64,000 nucleotides of DNA from Oligoflexia bacterium (GTDB lineage Bacteria > Bdellovibrionota > Bacteriovoracia > Bacteriovoracales > Bacteriovoracaceae): NCBI GenBank assembly GCA_015231955.1, contig JADGAN010000016.1, positions 1-64,000 of the forward strand, read 5' to 3'. Below, piece by piece: positions 49,919-58,846 of this stretch. The notes below the pieces were generated by a model, which saw nothing but the letters and a program-made list of their open reading frames with translations, had not been told where the DNA came from and searched no databases. The stretch's first letter is position 1. Every line of letters starts with the position of its first letter. The position numbers and the translations under genes were made by a program.

Positions 49919-50908
49919 ATGGAAAAAATGTTAAGTGGACAAGGGGAGAATTTTCTTCCCTTTAATCTAACCGAGCATCGGAAGAGTCTTCAGAACAAAC
50001 GCTATGAGAATAAGGTGACAACAGTAAAGGAAGCCGTCTCAAAGTATGTCACGAGTGGTTCTTACCTGGCAACGGGTGGTTTTGGTTGCAACCGTATTGC
50101 TTCAGCACTACTACACGAGATTGTACGTCAGGGAAAAAAGAATTTGGGTTTCTCTGGCCATACCACCACTCACGATTTTCAAATTTTGGTTGCGGGGGAG
50201 TGTTTTGATCGTTGTGATGCTGCTTACATCGTAGGTCTTGAAGCACGCGGACTCTCCAAGATGGCGAGAAAGTATATTGAGTCGGGTAAGGTCAAAACTA
50301 CCGAGTGGTCGAATGCTTCACTAGCATGGAGGTATAAAGCGGCGGCCATGGGACTTAGTTTTATTCCCTCAAAGGTAATGCTGGGAACCGACACCTTTAA
50401 ATATTCAGCAGCAAAAGTGGTCACCTGCCCCTTCACTGGTGAAACCTACTCGGCAATTCCAGCACTCTCCCCTGATGTAGCGGTTATTCATGTGCATAAG
50501 GCAGACGTTTATGGCAACTGTGTGATTGAAGGGCTAAATAACTCCGATACCGACTTAGCAAAAGCAAGTAAACATGTGATTGTAACCACCGAGCGGATCG
50601 TGGACAATGAAGAGATTCGTCGCTCTCCATGGAAAACGGCAATCCCTTACTGGTCAGTGGATGCGGTCATTCCTGTGCCTTATGGCTCCTTTCCAGGAAA
50701 CATGGAGGGTGAGTATTTTAGCGATGAGAAGCACCTCCAGATGTGGCTTGATGTGGAACAAGATGAGAAGAGCTACCGTGAATTTGTAAAAAAATATATT
50801 TTGGATACAGAAGATTTTTATGAGTATCTCGAACTTTGTGGTGGCATTAAAAGAATGAATGAACTTCGTGCAGAAGAGTTAATGATTAGCTCGAAGAAAG
50901 GAATTTAA
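49919..50908 (+). CDS. CoA-transferase subunit A (glutaconate CoA-transferase-like)
   Basis: 329 aa, the length of GctA-type rather than ScoA/AtoD-type subunits (about 220-240 aa). Family I CoA-transferase fold: SGSYLATGGFGCNRIASALL, YIVGLEARGLSKMARKYIESG and the VAVIHVHKADVYGNCVIEG strand. CAGGAG precedes the start. With subunit B it would swap CoA between an acyl-CoA and a carboxylate. Next to a thiolase, acetoacetate or another 3-oxoacid is a plausible acceptor; glutaconate or 3-oxoadipate cannot be excluded. Confidence 0.85.
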   Translation: MEKMLSGQGENFLPFNLTEHRKSLQNKRYENKVTTVKEAVSKYVTSGSYLATGGFGCNRIASALLHEIVRQGKKNLGFSGHTTTHDFQILVAGECFDRCDAAYIVGLEARGLSKMARKYIESGKVKTTEWSNASLAWRYKAAAMGLSFIPSKVMLGTDTFKYSAAKVVTCPFTGETYSAIPALSPDVAVIHVHKADVYGNCVIEGLNNSDTDLAKASKHVIVTTERIVDNEEIRRSPWKTAIPYWSVDAVIPVPYGSFPGNMEGEYFSDEKHLQMWLDVEQDEKSYREFVKKYILDTEDFYEYLELCGGIKRMNELRAEELMISSKKGI

Positions 50909-50910
50909 TC

Positions 50911-51684
50911 ATGAGTACATATAATAAGATGGAGTTAATGGTGTGTGCTGCCTCGAGAGAGCTTTTAGACAACACCATGGTGATTATTGGAACAGGTGTT
51001 CCTTGCGCTGCTGGAATGTTAGCGCAAAAGATGCATGCACCAAATTTGGTCATCTTCTTTGAGGCCGGAGGAGCAGGCCCTATGCTTCCGACGATGCCAG
51101 TTTCTGTGGGTGATAGTCGTACCTCTTATCGTGCCACAATGGCCACTACCATGCTGGATGTGATGGAGCTTGCGCAACGAGGTGCTGTCGATTTTAGTTT
51201 TATTGGTGGAGCACAAATCGATTGCTATGGAAATATCAACTCTACGGTGGTTGGGGATTATCGCAAACCCAAAGTGCGTTTTCCGGGAAGTGGTGGAGCT
51301 AACGATCTTGCATCTCTTTGTAAAAAAACCTTAGTGGTGACCAATCATGATAAGAAACGCTTTGTAGAGAAAGTGGATTTTATTACCACCCCTGGATATT
51401 TACAAGGTCCGCACTCTAGAGAGGATGCGGGACTGCCTGCAGGCACGGGCCCTTATCGTGTGATTACCGATCTTGCGGTGATGGACTATGATCCCCAAAG
51501 TTTAAGAATGCGGGTGATCTCTTTACATCCTAATGTCACCATTGATGAGGTGAAAGTAAACACAGGATTTGAACTTTTAGTAAGTGAAAAACTTGCAAAA
51601 ACGGAACCGCCAAGTGAGAAAGAGTTACGCATTTTGCGGGAGGAGATTGATCCTTTCCGTTATGTTATTGGTAGAGGCGCTTAA
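50911..51684 (+). CDS. CoA-transferase subunit B (glutaconate CoA-transferase-like)
   Basis: 257 aa, two bases after subunit A. Catalytic glutamate probably in VIFFEAGGAGPMLP, followed by GAVDFSFIGGAQIDCYGNIN and FPGSGGANDLAS, characteristic of the GctB group. Forms a heteromer with the upstream product. It closes the thiolase/CoA-transferase operon; terminator-like hairpins follow. Confidence 0.87.
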   Translation: MSTYNKMELMVCAASRELLDNTMVIIGTGVPCAAGMLAQKMHAPNLVIFFEAGGAGPMLPTMPVSVGDSRTSYRATMATTMLDVMELAQRGAVDFSFIGGAQIDCYGNINSTVVGDYRKPKVRFPGSGGANDLASLCKKTLVVTNHDKKRFVEKVDFITTPGYLQGPHSREDAGLPAGTGPYRVITDLAVMDYDPQSLRMRVISLHPNVTIDEVKVNTGFELLVSEKLAKTEPPSEKELRILREEIDPFRYVIGRGA

Positions 51685-51696
51685 TCCCCTAAAAAT

Positions 51697-51714
51697 GTGT
51701 CAGTATATTGACAC
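51697..51714. promoter_or_regulatory. Imperfect palindrome after the CoA-transferase genes
   Basis: gtgtcagtatattgacac reads nearly the same on both strands (16/18). It could be an operator for the flagellar operon downstream or a hairpin for the operon upstream. Confidence 0.35.
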
Positions 51715-51744
51715 TGTAAATTTATCAAGATTGTTTTTTTGAGC

Positions 51745-51768
51745 AGGAGAGGAAAATTTTTCTCTCCT
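51745..51768 (+). terminator. Hairpin ending the CoA-transferase operon
   Basis: aggagaggaaaattt then ttctctcct folds into an 11-bp A/T-cored stem followed by acttatttt. It is placed between the CoA-transferase operon and the flagellar promoter. Confidence 0.6.
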
Positions 51769-51819
51769 ACTTATTTTAACCCTTGGATATCTCGTTCAAT
51801 TTCTTATACTCACCTATTC

Positions 51820-51848
51820 TTGCTGGTCATTTTTATAACGGTTATAAT
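51820..51848 (+). promoter_or_regulatory. Sigma-70-like promoter for the flagellar operon
   Basis: TTGCTG, 17 bases, then TATAAT (perfect -10), 60 bases before fliL. No sigma-54 GG-N10-GC element was recognised in the 220-base gap. Confidence 0.5.
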
Positions 51849-51907
51849 TTTGACATGGGCATTTTTTTATTAATGATGAGAGTTTATAAGTTTTAAAGGC
51901 CAAAATT

Positions 51908-52531
51908 ATGGCAGATGATGACAAACAAGTTGACTTGGGAGAAGGGGCAGCAATCGCAGCAGCAGTATCACCAGCAAAGAGTGGTGGTGGTGGTACCAGT
52001 CCTCTCGTGATTGTGTTACTACTTTTAAATTTGTTAGTGATGGGAGGTGTAGGATTTTTGCAATTTCAATTCCACAGCAAGATGAAGCAAGAGTCACAAA
52101 TAAAAGATGTGGTGAAAGCGCAGATGAAAGAGGATGCTGATGCTAAGTCGGAAGCAGATGAGGCGGCAAAGGGAGAAAAGAAGGGAGAAAAAGCGGCGTT
52201 AGTCGTGATGAAAGCGGATCACTCCCAAGGTTACTTGTTACCTCTTGAAGGATTTACCGCAAACTTGGCACAAGGAGATGGACCGAAAAGATATGCCAGG
52301 ATTACCTTGGTGCTTAAATTTAGTCCCGATTCTAAAGAGGAGGAGTTTAAGGCGAGACAACCGCAAATTAGAGATGCCATTATTGCACTTTTAAATGCTA
52401 AACGTGCAGAGGATTTAGTAAAGGTTGAGGGTAAAAATTATTTAAAAGAAGAGGTTAAGGCAGCGATTAATGCTTTTTTAATTGATGGAACGTTAGAGGA
52501 TGTTTATTACATTGGGTTTGTGATTAATTAA
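51908..52531 (+). CDS. fliL: Flagellar basal-body-associated protein FliL
   Basis: 207 aa. Cytoplasmic low-complexity start, one membrane helix (about 31-54), a charged Lys/Glu/Ala stretch (about 75-95), then the periplasmic FliL domain (PLEGFTANLAQGDGPKRYAR, RDAIIALL, LKEEVKAAINAFL and IGFVIN at the end). FliL surrounds and supports the stator units. First gene of the operon. Confidence 0.92.
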   Translation: MADDDKQVDLGEGAAIAAAVSPAKSGGGGTSPLVIVLLLLNLLVMGGVGFLQFQFHSKMKQESQIKDVVKAQMKEDADAKSEADEAAKGEKKGEKAALVVMKADHSQGYLLPLEGFTANLAQGDGPKRYARITLVLKFSPDSKEEEFKARQPQIRDAIIALLNAKRAEDLVKVEGKNYLKEEVKAAINAFLIDGTLEDVYYIGFVIN

Positions 52532-52615
52532 TTTACTTTTAGTTGCATGGCCTTCAGGAAGAGGGTCGATATCAGGAAGAGAGTGCTAAAAAAATCCTAG
52601 GAGGGGTATTCGTGT

Positions 52616-53596
52616 ATGGCCCAAGTGTTAAGCCAAGATGAAGTTGATGCCTTATTAAATGCAGTTAATGACAGCGAGGAAGAGCCGTCGTCGACGGCAG
52701 AAGGTAGTGGCGATGATATTCCGGAAAATATTCAGCCCTACGACTTAACTAATCAAGATAGGGTTATTCGTGGAAGAATGCCTATCTTGGAGATCATTTA
52801 TGAGCGTTTTATTCGCTCCTTTCGCTTTTCACTTTCAACGGCACTTCGAAAAATTTCTACCATCTCCATGATCTCTACCGATCTTTTGAAATTTGGAGAG
52901 TTTGTTAATACACTTCCCATCCCTTCCTGCATGTGTATTATTCGTTTTAATGAGTTACGTGGACCGGCACTTTTTGTTTTTGAGTCTAAACTTGCTTATG
53001 CAATTATCGACTCTTTTTTTGGGGGAGTAGATCGTCCTTACACCAAAATTGAGGGAAAAGAGTTTACGCAAATTGAACTCTCCTTTATGAGAAAAGTGAT
53101 GGACATGGCGATCAACGACTTAGAAGAGGCGTGGTCACCGGTTCATAAGATCGATGCTCAATATATTCGTACAGAAATTAATCCGCAATTTGTCGGTGTG
53201 GTTCCTCCCTCTGATGTTATTATTGCTACTACCTTTGAAGTAGAGTTTGAATCTGCCTCTGGCACAATTATGGTGGTGATTCCTTACTCCACCATTGAAC
53301 CCATTAAACAAAAATTAAGTTCTAGCTTTCAAACTGATAATGAAATCTCTGACACCATTTGGACTAAAGCGATGAACGTGCACGTGCGAGAGGTGTTTTC
53401 GAATGTCTCGGTGAAGTTAGGAGAGGCGACTATCACTGTTGGTGATTTGGTGAACTTGGAAGTTGGAGATATTATTCCATTGAATCGAGAGGCCTCCGGA
53501 GAGATCGATTTTGAAGTCGAAGGTATGAAAAAATTAAAGTGCATTATGGGAATCTATAAAGGGTCGCGGGCAGTACAGATTACTCGTCGAGTATAA
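52616..53596 (+). CDS. fliM: Flagellar motor switch protein FliM
   Basis: 326 aa. The N-terminal CheY-binding peptide is LSQDEVDALLNAV. The middle CheC-like domain has GPALFVFESKLAYAIIDSFFGG, and the C-terminal SpoA domain ends LKCIMGIYKGSRAVQI. AGGAGG precedes the ATG. It forms the C-ring with FliG and FliN and receives phospho-CheY, possibly the one at 14.3 kb. Confidence 0.96.
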   Translation: MAQVLSQDEVDALLNAVNDSEEEPSSTAEGSGDDIPENIQPYDLTNQDRVIRGRMPILEIIYERFIRSFRFSLSTALRKISTISMISTDLLKFGEFVNTLPIPSCMCIIRFNELRGPALFVFESKLAYAIIDSFFGGVDRPYTKIEGKEFTQIELSFMRKVMDMAINDLEEAWSPVHKIDAQYIRTEINPQFVGVVPPSDVIIATTFEVEFESASGTIMVVIPYSTIEPIKQKLSSSFQTDNEISDTIWTKAMNVHVREVFSNVSVKLGEATITVGDLVNLEVGDIIPLNREASGEIDFEVEGMKKLKCIMGIYKGSRAVQITRRV

Positions 53597-53620
53597 TAGC
53601 ATAGAGGGAGAAGAGAGCGT

Positions 53621-54313
53621 ATGGCCGATAATGAGAACACAGGAACACCAGAGGGCGGTAGTGGTGGTGAAAACTTAGATGATGTATGGGGAGATGCGCT
53701 TAAGGAGCAAGCGGGAAATAGTCTCGATAATTGGGGCCCTGATCATCAGCAAAAAGCTAGTGCAGCTGCTACTATGGCGACTGAGGCAGCAGATGCTGAG
53801 GACGAGACAGCAGCTGTGAGTAATCAAGCAGAGGATGATGTGGATGCGGATAGTGAGGACGAAAGCGTTGCCAGCGTAAGTAAAGGTGGTGGTGGCGGCG
53901 GTGGCGGTGGCGGTGGTGGTAATGGAAAAAGAAAATCGGCACTTTCGAGTCGGCTCAAGTTGGTCAATATCCCCATGACTCCTGTAGATAAAATTGCTGA
54001 TGAGATTAAGGCGGGAGATGAGGCCTTAAATAAACTTACCATCCAGAATATCGATTTCATCTTGGATGTTCCACTTAAGGTTTCGGTGGAGCTTGGCAGA
54101 AGTAGTATGCTGATTAAAGATCTATTGCAACTGGGCCAAGGCTCGGTGGTGGAGTTGGATAAGCTTGCGGGAGAGCCACTGGAAATTTTGGTCAATGGGC
54201 AATTGATTGCACGAGGGGAAGTGGTAGTGGTGAATGAAAAATTTGGAGTCAGGCTTACTGACATTGTTAACCCAGTTCAAAGAATTGAAACATTAAAATC
54301 AAAAAGTGCGTGA
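53621..54313 (+). CDS. fliN: Flagellar motor switch protein FliN with long acidic extension
   Basis: 230 aa, about 100 residues longer than a minimal FliN. Residues 1-88 are acidic and Ala/Ser-rich, then comes a run of twelve glycines (about 89-100). The conserved SpoA domain is in the last 85 residues ([59 protein letters not shown]). The start is 24 bases after fliM. The glycine run is encoded by a GGT/GGC tandem repeat that could vary in length. Confidence 0.94.
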   Translation: MADNENTGTPEGGSGGENLDDVWGDALKEQAGNSLDNWGPDHQQKASAAATMATEAADAEDETAAVSNQAEDDVDADSEDESVASVSKGGGGGGGGGGGGNGKRKSALSSRLKLVNIPMTPVDKIADEIKAGDEALNKLTIQNIDFILDVPLKVSVELGRSSMLIKDLLQLGQGSVVELDKLAGEPLEILVNGQLIARGEVVVVNEKFGVRLTDIVNPVQRIETLKSKSA

Positions 54314-54322
54314 TAGGGATCA

Positions 54323-55759
54323 GTGATAGAGGAGATGAAAAGAATGATTGCGAGTCATGATTTGTTTTATTCAGAGGATTTAAAAAGATTAGGAAAAATA
54401 TCCATTCAAATTTCTTTAGTGGGATTACTTTTTTTTATAATTGCATTCGATAGTGTGGCCTCGATTGCATCGATGCTCTCAGAGGCAAATACTTCCCGGG
54501 TTAAAATTGTTGATGTAGGAATTTTAGAAAAAGATGCTAGTTCACTGGTTATGGTGGTTGATCTTGGAGGAAAACTTACTAGTGTTCCTGAACTTAAAAT
54601 TGATAATTTTATTGTTCAGCTAACTTTTCCTGGTTCGTATGTTTGGCCAAAGATTGAAAAAAGCGTTCCTTTAAAAGAGCTAACACCGGCCGTAGGCGGA
54701 GAGGGCGCAGTGACGGTGATGGCATACCAATTTGAAAAAGATGTGGTCAGAGTGCGGGCGATGTTACCGTTTAAGATAGCAAGTGAAGATGATGTACAAG
54801 TGTATGCCAATGAAAACAGTCAAAGAATTGAGGTGGTAATTAAACTTTTAAGTGTGGCAGGAACAGAAGGCAAGAGTAGTGCTAACACTGCTAACATTGC
54901 TAGCAATAATGAGGAAAAAGTTATCAAGATGCTGGATGAACTTAAAGTCCAAGAGGAAACGCTGGCAGTGCCTGGGAATAATAGTGAGGTTGTTCTAGAT
55001 AAAAGTGATGCTGCTAAAAAAGAGATGCCTGTGAAAAGTGTATTTCCGTTAGAAAATAAAAATCAAGTAAACACGGTAGCAGCAACTCGGACAACAGTGG
55101 CAAATGCCGATCACAGTAGTAACAGTAAGCTTAAGAGTGAAAAACTTCCAGGTTATTCTCAATACGTTATGAAATTTACTGCTTTTACTTTTTTGGTACT
55201 CGCACTATTTTATGGCATGGTTCTGGCCTTTAAAAAAGGAATGATGGGAAGAAATAAATTGGGTTTTTTGCAAAATGCTCCAGTGGTGAGTGTTTTAAGT
55301 AATAACTATATTGCTCCTAAAAGAAGCCTAGTAACCGTTAAAGTACATAATCAAATTTTTCTATTAGGGAATTCAGAGCAGGGGATTCATATGCTTGCGG
55401 AAATAAAAGATGTGCCAGGAATGTTAAGAGAGGGAGAGAGAAGTGTGAGCGGTAAAAATTTTGACACCTCGTTAGTAGATGCTTCGGCCTTGGAAGATTT
55501 GGAACAAAAAGTAAAATTAAAAGAGAGTGTAGATGCGAGTATAGGAGCTAAGGCCACTTCCATGAATGCTTTAATTGGGGCCATCAATCAGCAACAGCAA
55601 GTTTTTGACATGGCCGCTTCCAGAGGAGGGGATGAAGCAGAGAGCAATAAGCGAGAGCTAGTAGATGTGACCAAAAAGACGTTGGATAAAGTAAAAGATG
55701 TGGTGCGGTTTTCAGATCAGATTAAGAAAAAAGTAAAGGGATTGCGACCTTTGCAATAA
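54323..55759 (+). CDS. fliO: FliO-like flagellar export protein with large N-terminal domain
   Basis: 478 aa from the GTG at 54323; the ATG at 54344 (471 aa) has GAGGAG at good spacing and is my preferred start. A signal-anchor helix (about 30-50) precedes a beta-rich region (about 55-180, SRVKIVDVGILEKDASSLV through RIEVVIKLL) resembling an AMIN domain. A disordered linker (about 180-275) follows, then a membrane helix (about 288-308), and the short FliO domain (VSVLSNNYIAPKRSLVTVKV and LLGNSEQGIHMLAEI). Typical FliO is 100-150 aa. Position before fliP supports the name. The N-terminal domain could bind peptidoglycan near the export gate. Confidence 0.78.
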   Translation: MIEEMKRMIASHDLFYSEDLKRLGKISIQISLVGLLFFIIAFDSVASIASMLSEANTSRVKIVDVGILEKDASSLVMVVDLGGKLTSVPELKIDNFIVQLTFPGSYVWPKIEKSVPLKELTPAVGGEGAVTVMAYQFEKDVVRVRAMLPFKIASEDDVQVYANENSQRIEVVIKLLSVAGTEGKSSANTANIASNNEEKVIKMLDELKVQEETLAVPGNNSEVVLDKSDAAKKEMPVKSVFPLENKNQVNTVAATRTTVANADHSSNSKLKSEKLPGYSQYVMKFTAFTFLVLALFYGMVLAFKKGMMGRNKLGFLQNAPVVSVLSNNYIAPKRSLVTVKVHNQIFLLGNSEQGIHMLAEIKDVPGMLREGERSVSGKNFDTSLVDASALEDLEQKVKLKESVDASIGAKATSMNALIGAINQQQQVFDMAASRGGDEAESNKRELVDVTKKTLDKVKDVVRFSDQIKKKVKGLRPLQ

Positions 55760-55761
55760 GG

Positions 55762-56646
55762 ATGAACTTGCCAATGAAGAAAAATGATTATTGGTTTTTG
55801 CTACTGCTTTTATGCATGTTTTATGTATGTTTATTAGATTGTGCGGAAGCGACACTAGTTAAAAGTTCTAGCACGCAATCCCCCTCGAGTACACTAGTAT
55901 CACTGACCAATAAAATAACTCCTAACAATCAAGTAAAAGCAGTGGCCGCTAATAATCAGCAGCAAGCAGCAACAGCGATTGCGCTTCCTGGAATGAGTAT
56001 TAATTTTGGAAAAGATGTAGGATTGGTTGACACTATTGAGATTTTACTGCTTTTTACAATTTTAACTTTGGCCCCGGCCTTTATCATCTTATGCACCTGT
56101 TTTACTAGAATTGTTATTGTACTCTCTTTTCTTCGACAGGCGATTGGCGTGCAAAACTTGCCACCCAACCAACTTTTAATTGGTTTTGCTTTGTTTTTAT
56201 CTGTTTTTGTTATGGCGCCAACAGGAAAGGTTATCTATGAGGAAGCGATTAGGCCTTATATGGAAAAGGAGATTAACAGTGTGACGGCCGTGGAGAAGAT
56301 TGAGATTTCGCTACGTGAATTTATGATAAAGTATGTGCGGGAGAAAGATTTAGAGCTGTTTTATGAGGCGACTGGCTCACAGTTACCGCAGACCAAAGCA
56401 GATGTGCCCTTTTATTACATCGTTCCCGCTTTTATTATATCGGAGTTAAAGACTTCGTTTCAGATTGGCTTTTTGCTTTATTTACCTTTTTTAATTTTGG
56501 ACATGGTGGTGGCATCAGTGCTGATGGCCATGGGGATGATGATGTTGCCTCCGATGATTGTTTCGATGCCTTTTAAACTGCTATTATTTGTTTTAGTGGA
56601 TGGCTGGCAATTGGTGACAGGAGCAATTATTCGCTCTTTTAGTTAA
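55762..56646 (+). CDS. fliP: Flagellar export gate protein FliP
   Basis: 294 aa. Cleavable signal peptide (about 1-30) and a Gln/Asn/Thr-rich linker before four membrane helices. Signature stretches are CTCFTRIVIVLSFLRQAIG, PPNQLLIGFALFLS, VPAFIISELKTSFQIGF and MMLPPMIVSMPFKLLLFVLVDGW (given here in part). FliP pentamers form the export channel with FliQ and FliR. Confidence 0.97.
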   Translation: MNLPMKKNDYWFLLLLLCMFYVCLLDCAEATLVKSSSTQSPSSTLVSLTNKITPNNQVKAVAANNQQQAATAIALPGMSINFGKDVGLVDTIEILLLFTILTLAPAFIILCTCFTRIVIVLSFLRQAIGVQNLPPNQLLIGFALFLSVFVMAPTGKVIYEEAIRPYMEKEINSVTAVEKIEISLREFMIKYVREKDLELFYEATGSQLPQTKADVPFYYIVPAFIISELKTSFQIGFLLYLPFLILDMVVASVLMAMGMMMLPPMIVSMPFKLLLFVLVDGWQLVTGAIIRSFS

Positions 56647-56681
56647 ACCGTGTGTGCCACCCGCTTACAGGGAAGGATGTT

Positions 56682-56957
56682 ATGGACGAATCACTGATTA
56701 TAGATCTTACTCATGAATCGCTTAAGGTTACCATGTATCTGGGGGGACCGATGTTATTAGGGGCACTGATTACAGGGGTGGTAGTTTCTTTGTTTCAGGC
56801 GGTAACCCAAATTAATGAGCAGACACTTTCGTTTATTCCCAAAATTATTGTGATTGGGGCCTCCTTAGTGATTTTAGGACCGTGGATGAGCGATGTGATG
56901 ATCTCTTACACCAGGGATCTGATTATCAATATTCCACAGATGATTGCGCAACACTAA
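56682..56957 (+). CDS. fliQ: Flagellar export gate protein FliQ
   Basis: 91 aa from the ATG at 56682, preceded by GGAAGGA; an upstream in-frame start at 56652 is less likely. Two membrane helices, with the family signature GPMLLGALITGVVVSLFQA and INEQTLSFIPKII between them. Confidence 0.96.
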   Translation: MDESLIIDLTHESLKVTMYLGGPMLLGALITGVVVSLFQAVTQINEQTLSFIPKIIVIGASLVILGPWMSDVMISYTRDLIINIPQMIAQH

Positions 56958-56966
56958 TGGGGTGAA

Positions 56967-57749
56967 ATGATTAATGTAGAGATTACTGATCTTACGCTAT
57001 TGATTGCTTTTTGGCTCTCTTTTACAAGATGGGTAACTACGCTCTATCAATTGCCTTTTTTTGATAACGTCATTATTCCTGATATTGTAAAAATTTTATT
57101 TTCGGTTGTCATTACTTATGCTTTTTTTCCTTTTGTCAAAGAGACCATTTACCGTGATATGGCCTTTGTGGGACAGGAGCATTTTTGGGTTTTAACCATA
57201 GCATATACCTTGATGGGATTGATGATAGGTTTTTTAATTAAATCCATTATGAATGCTTATATTATGGCCGGAACTTTGATTACCCAAAATATTGGGTTAA
57301 GTGCCTCTAGGTATTTTGATCCAACTTTTCAAGCGATTGGTCCTTTTGAAAAGTTAATTCAAGAGACGATGATTGTTTTGATTGTTACTTCAGGGGCGAT
57401 TGCGCCTATGTTTAAAGGGACTTTTCTGGCTTTTGAAAAATTTAATCTAGTAACCATGTATGCCTTTATTGCAGATTTTGAGATGCAGTGGTTTTTGGAT
57501 TTTATAAAATCTTTGTTTTTGGCAGGGCTAGTGCTGGCGGCACCGGTGATGGTTATGAACTTATTGCTTACGGTTGTCATGGGGGTGATTACCAAGGCAA
57601 TTCCGCAAATGAATATTTTGGTAATTAGTTTTATTATCAATATTGGAGTGGGCTTTTTAGTTTTTGCTTTAATTTCGGAGGATTTTTTTAGAGTTGCTTT
57701 TGATCTTTATCAAGGTTACTTGATCGATTGGTACAATATTATTAGTTAG
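56967..57749 (+). CDS. fliR: Flagellar export gate protein FliR
   Basis: 260 aa with six membrane helices. Follows fliQ by nine bases. Recognisable stretches are GTLITQNIGLSASRYFDP and PVMVMNLLLTVVMGVITKAI followed by PQMNILVISF. FliR completes the FliPQR export gate. Confidence 0.95.
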   Translation: MINVEITDLTLLIAFWLSFTRWVTTLYQLPFFDNVIIPDIVKILFSVVITYAFFPFVKETIYRDMAFVGQEHFWVLTIAYTLMGLMIGFLIKSIMNAYIMAGTLITQNIGLSASRYFDPTFQAIGPFEKLIQETMIVLIVTSGAIAPMFKGTFLAFEKFNLVTMYAFIADFEMQWFLDFIKSLFLAGLVLAAPVMVMNLLLTVVMGVITKAIPQMNILVISFIINIGVGFLVFALISEDFFRVAFDLYQGYLIDWYNIIS

Positions 57750-57772
57750 TAAAGGTGTAGGAATAGTGACTT

Positions 57773-58840
57773 ATGGCAGATGAAGACGACACTGGCGAAA
57801 AGACAGAAGAACCGTCGCAACATAAAATGGAGGAGTTTCGGGCCAAAGGGCAAGTTGCGATTTCTAAGGAGCTAAATGCCATCTTAGCGTTGTTTGTTGC
57901 CATTATGGTGGTGATTCTCTCTTCTTTCTACATGTATGAGGTGATGAGTGAATTTTTTGAGTGGGCCTATAATTTAAATTTCAAGCTTATCTTTGCTGAT
58001 CAAGAAAAATTCAAAGGGGTCTTGCAATATTCAGTGCTGGTGGTTTTAAAAAGTATACTACCAATTTTAGTGGCAATGTTTGTTATTGCTATTGTCTCCA
58101 ATGTGGTGCAGGTGGGGTTTGTTTTTGCTCCAGAAATTTTAGAGTGGGATCCCAATCGTATTAACCCTTTAAATGGAATCAAACGCCTGTTTTCGACCAA
58201 AACCTTATTTGATACTTTAAAAGGTGTTTTTAAATTGGTAGTGGTGACCTTTGTTACCTATCTTATTTTGAAAAAAGAGATTGTTAGCTTTGGTGGTCTG
58301 ATTCATGTGGGTTTTTTAGAATCCTTTCTTTTTGGTAAGGCGATCTTTCTTAAAGTAGTTATGATGATCTTGATCGGGTTAACCATCGTTGCTGTGGCGG
58401 ATTTTGCTTGGGAGAAGTACCAATACCGTCAAAAACTACTGATGTCGAAACAAGAGGTCAAAGAAGAGCATAAAGAGCGAGAGGGAAATCCCGAGATTAA
58501 ACAGCGAATTCGTTCTATTCAACGAGAGATGTCTCGTCGTAGGATGATGGCCAAAGTTCCAGAGGCCGATGCAATTATCTCCAACCCTACACACATTAGT
58601 GTGGCGATTAAGTATGATCCCCAAGCGATGGTTGCTCCCATGGTTATTGCCAAGGGTGCAGATTTTGTTGCACTTAAAATTAGAGAGATCGCTAAAAGCC
58701 ACAATATTCCTATTATTGAAAATGTGCCACTGGCAAGATCTCTTTATCAAACGGTAAAAATCGGAGAGATTATTCCTCGTGATTTATACAAATCGGTCGC
58801 ACAGATTATTGCATTTATTTTAAAGAAAAAAAAGAAGTAG
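57773..58840 (+). CDS. flhB: Flagellar export switch protein FlhB
   Basis: 355 aa. N-terminal EKTEEPSQHKMEEFRAKGQV, four membrane helices, then the cytoplasmic domain with the self-cleaving NPTH motif in IISNPTHISVAIKYDP. It controls the switch from rod/hook to filament export. The last residues are a lysine run. It is seven bases from flhA. Confidence 0.97.
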   Translation: MADEDDTGEKTEEPSQHKMEEFRAKGQVAISKELNAILALFVAIMVVILSSFYMYEVMSEFFEWAYNLNFKLIFADQEKFKGVLQYSVLVVLKSILPILVAMFVIAIVSNVVQVGFVFAPEILEWDPNRINPLNGIKRLFSTKTLFDTLKGVFKLVVVTFVTYLILKKEIVSFGGLIHVGFLESFLFGKAIFLKVVMMILIGLTIVAVADFAWEKYQYRQKLLMSKQEVKEEHKEREGNPEIKQRIRSIQREMSRRRMMAKVPEADAIISNPTHISVAIKYDPQAMVAPMVIAKGADFVALKIREIAKSHNIPIIENVPLARSLYQTVKIGEIIPRDLYKSVAQIIAFILKKKKK

Positions 58841-58846
58841 GCGAGC

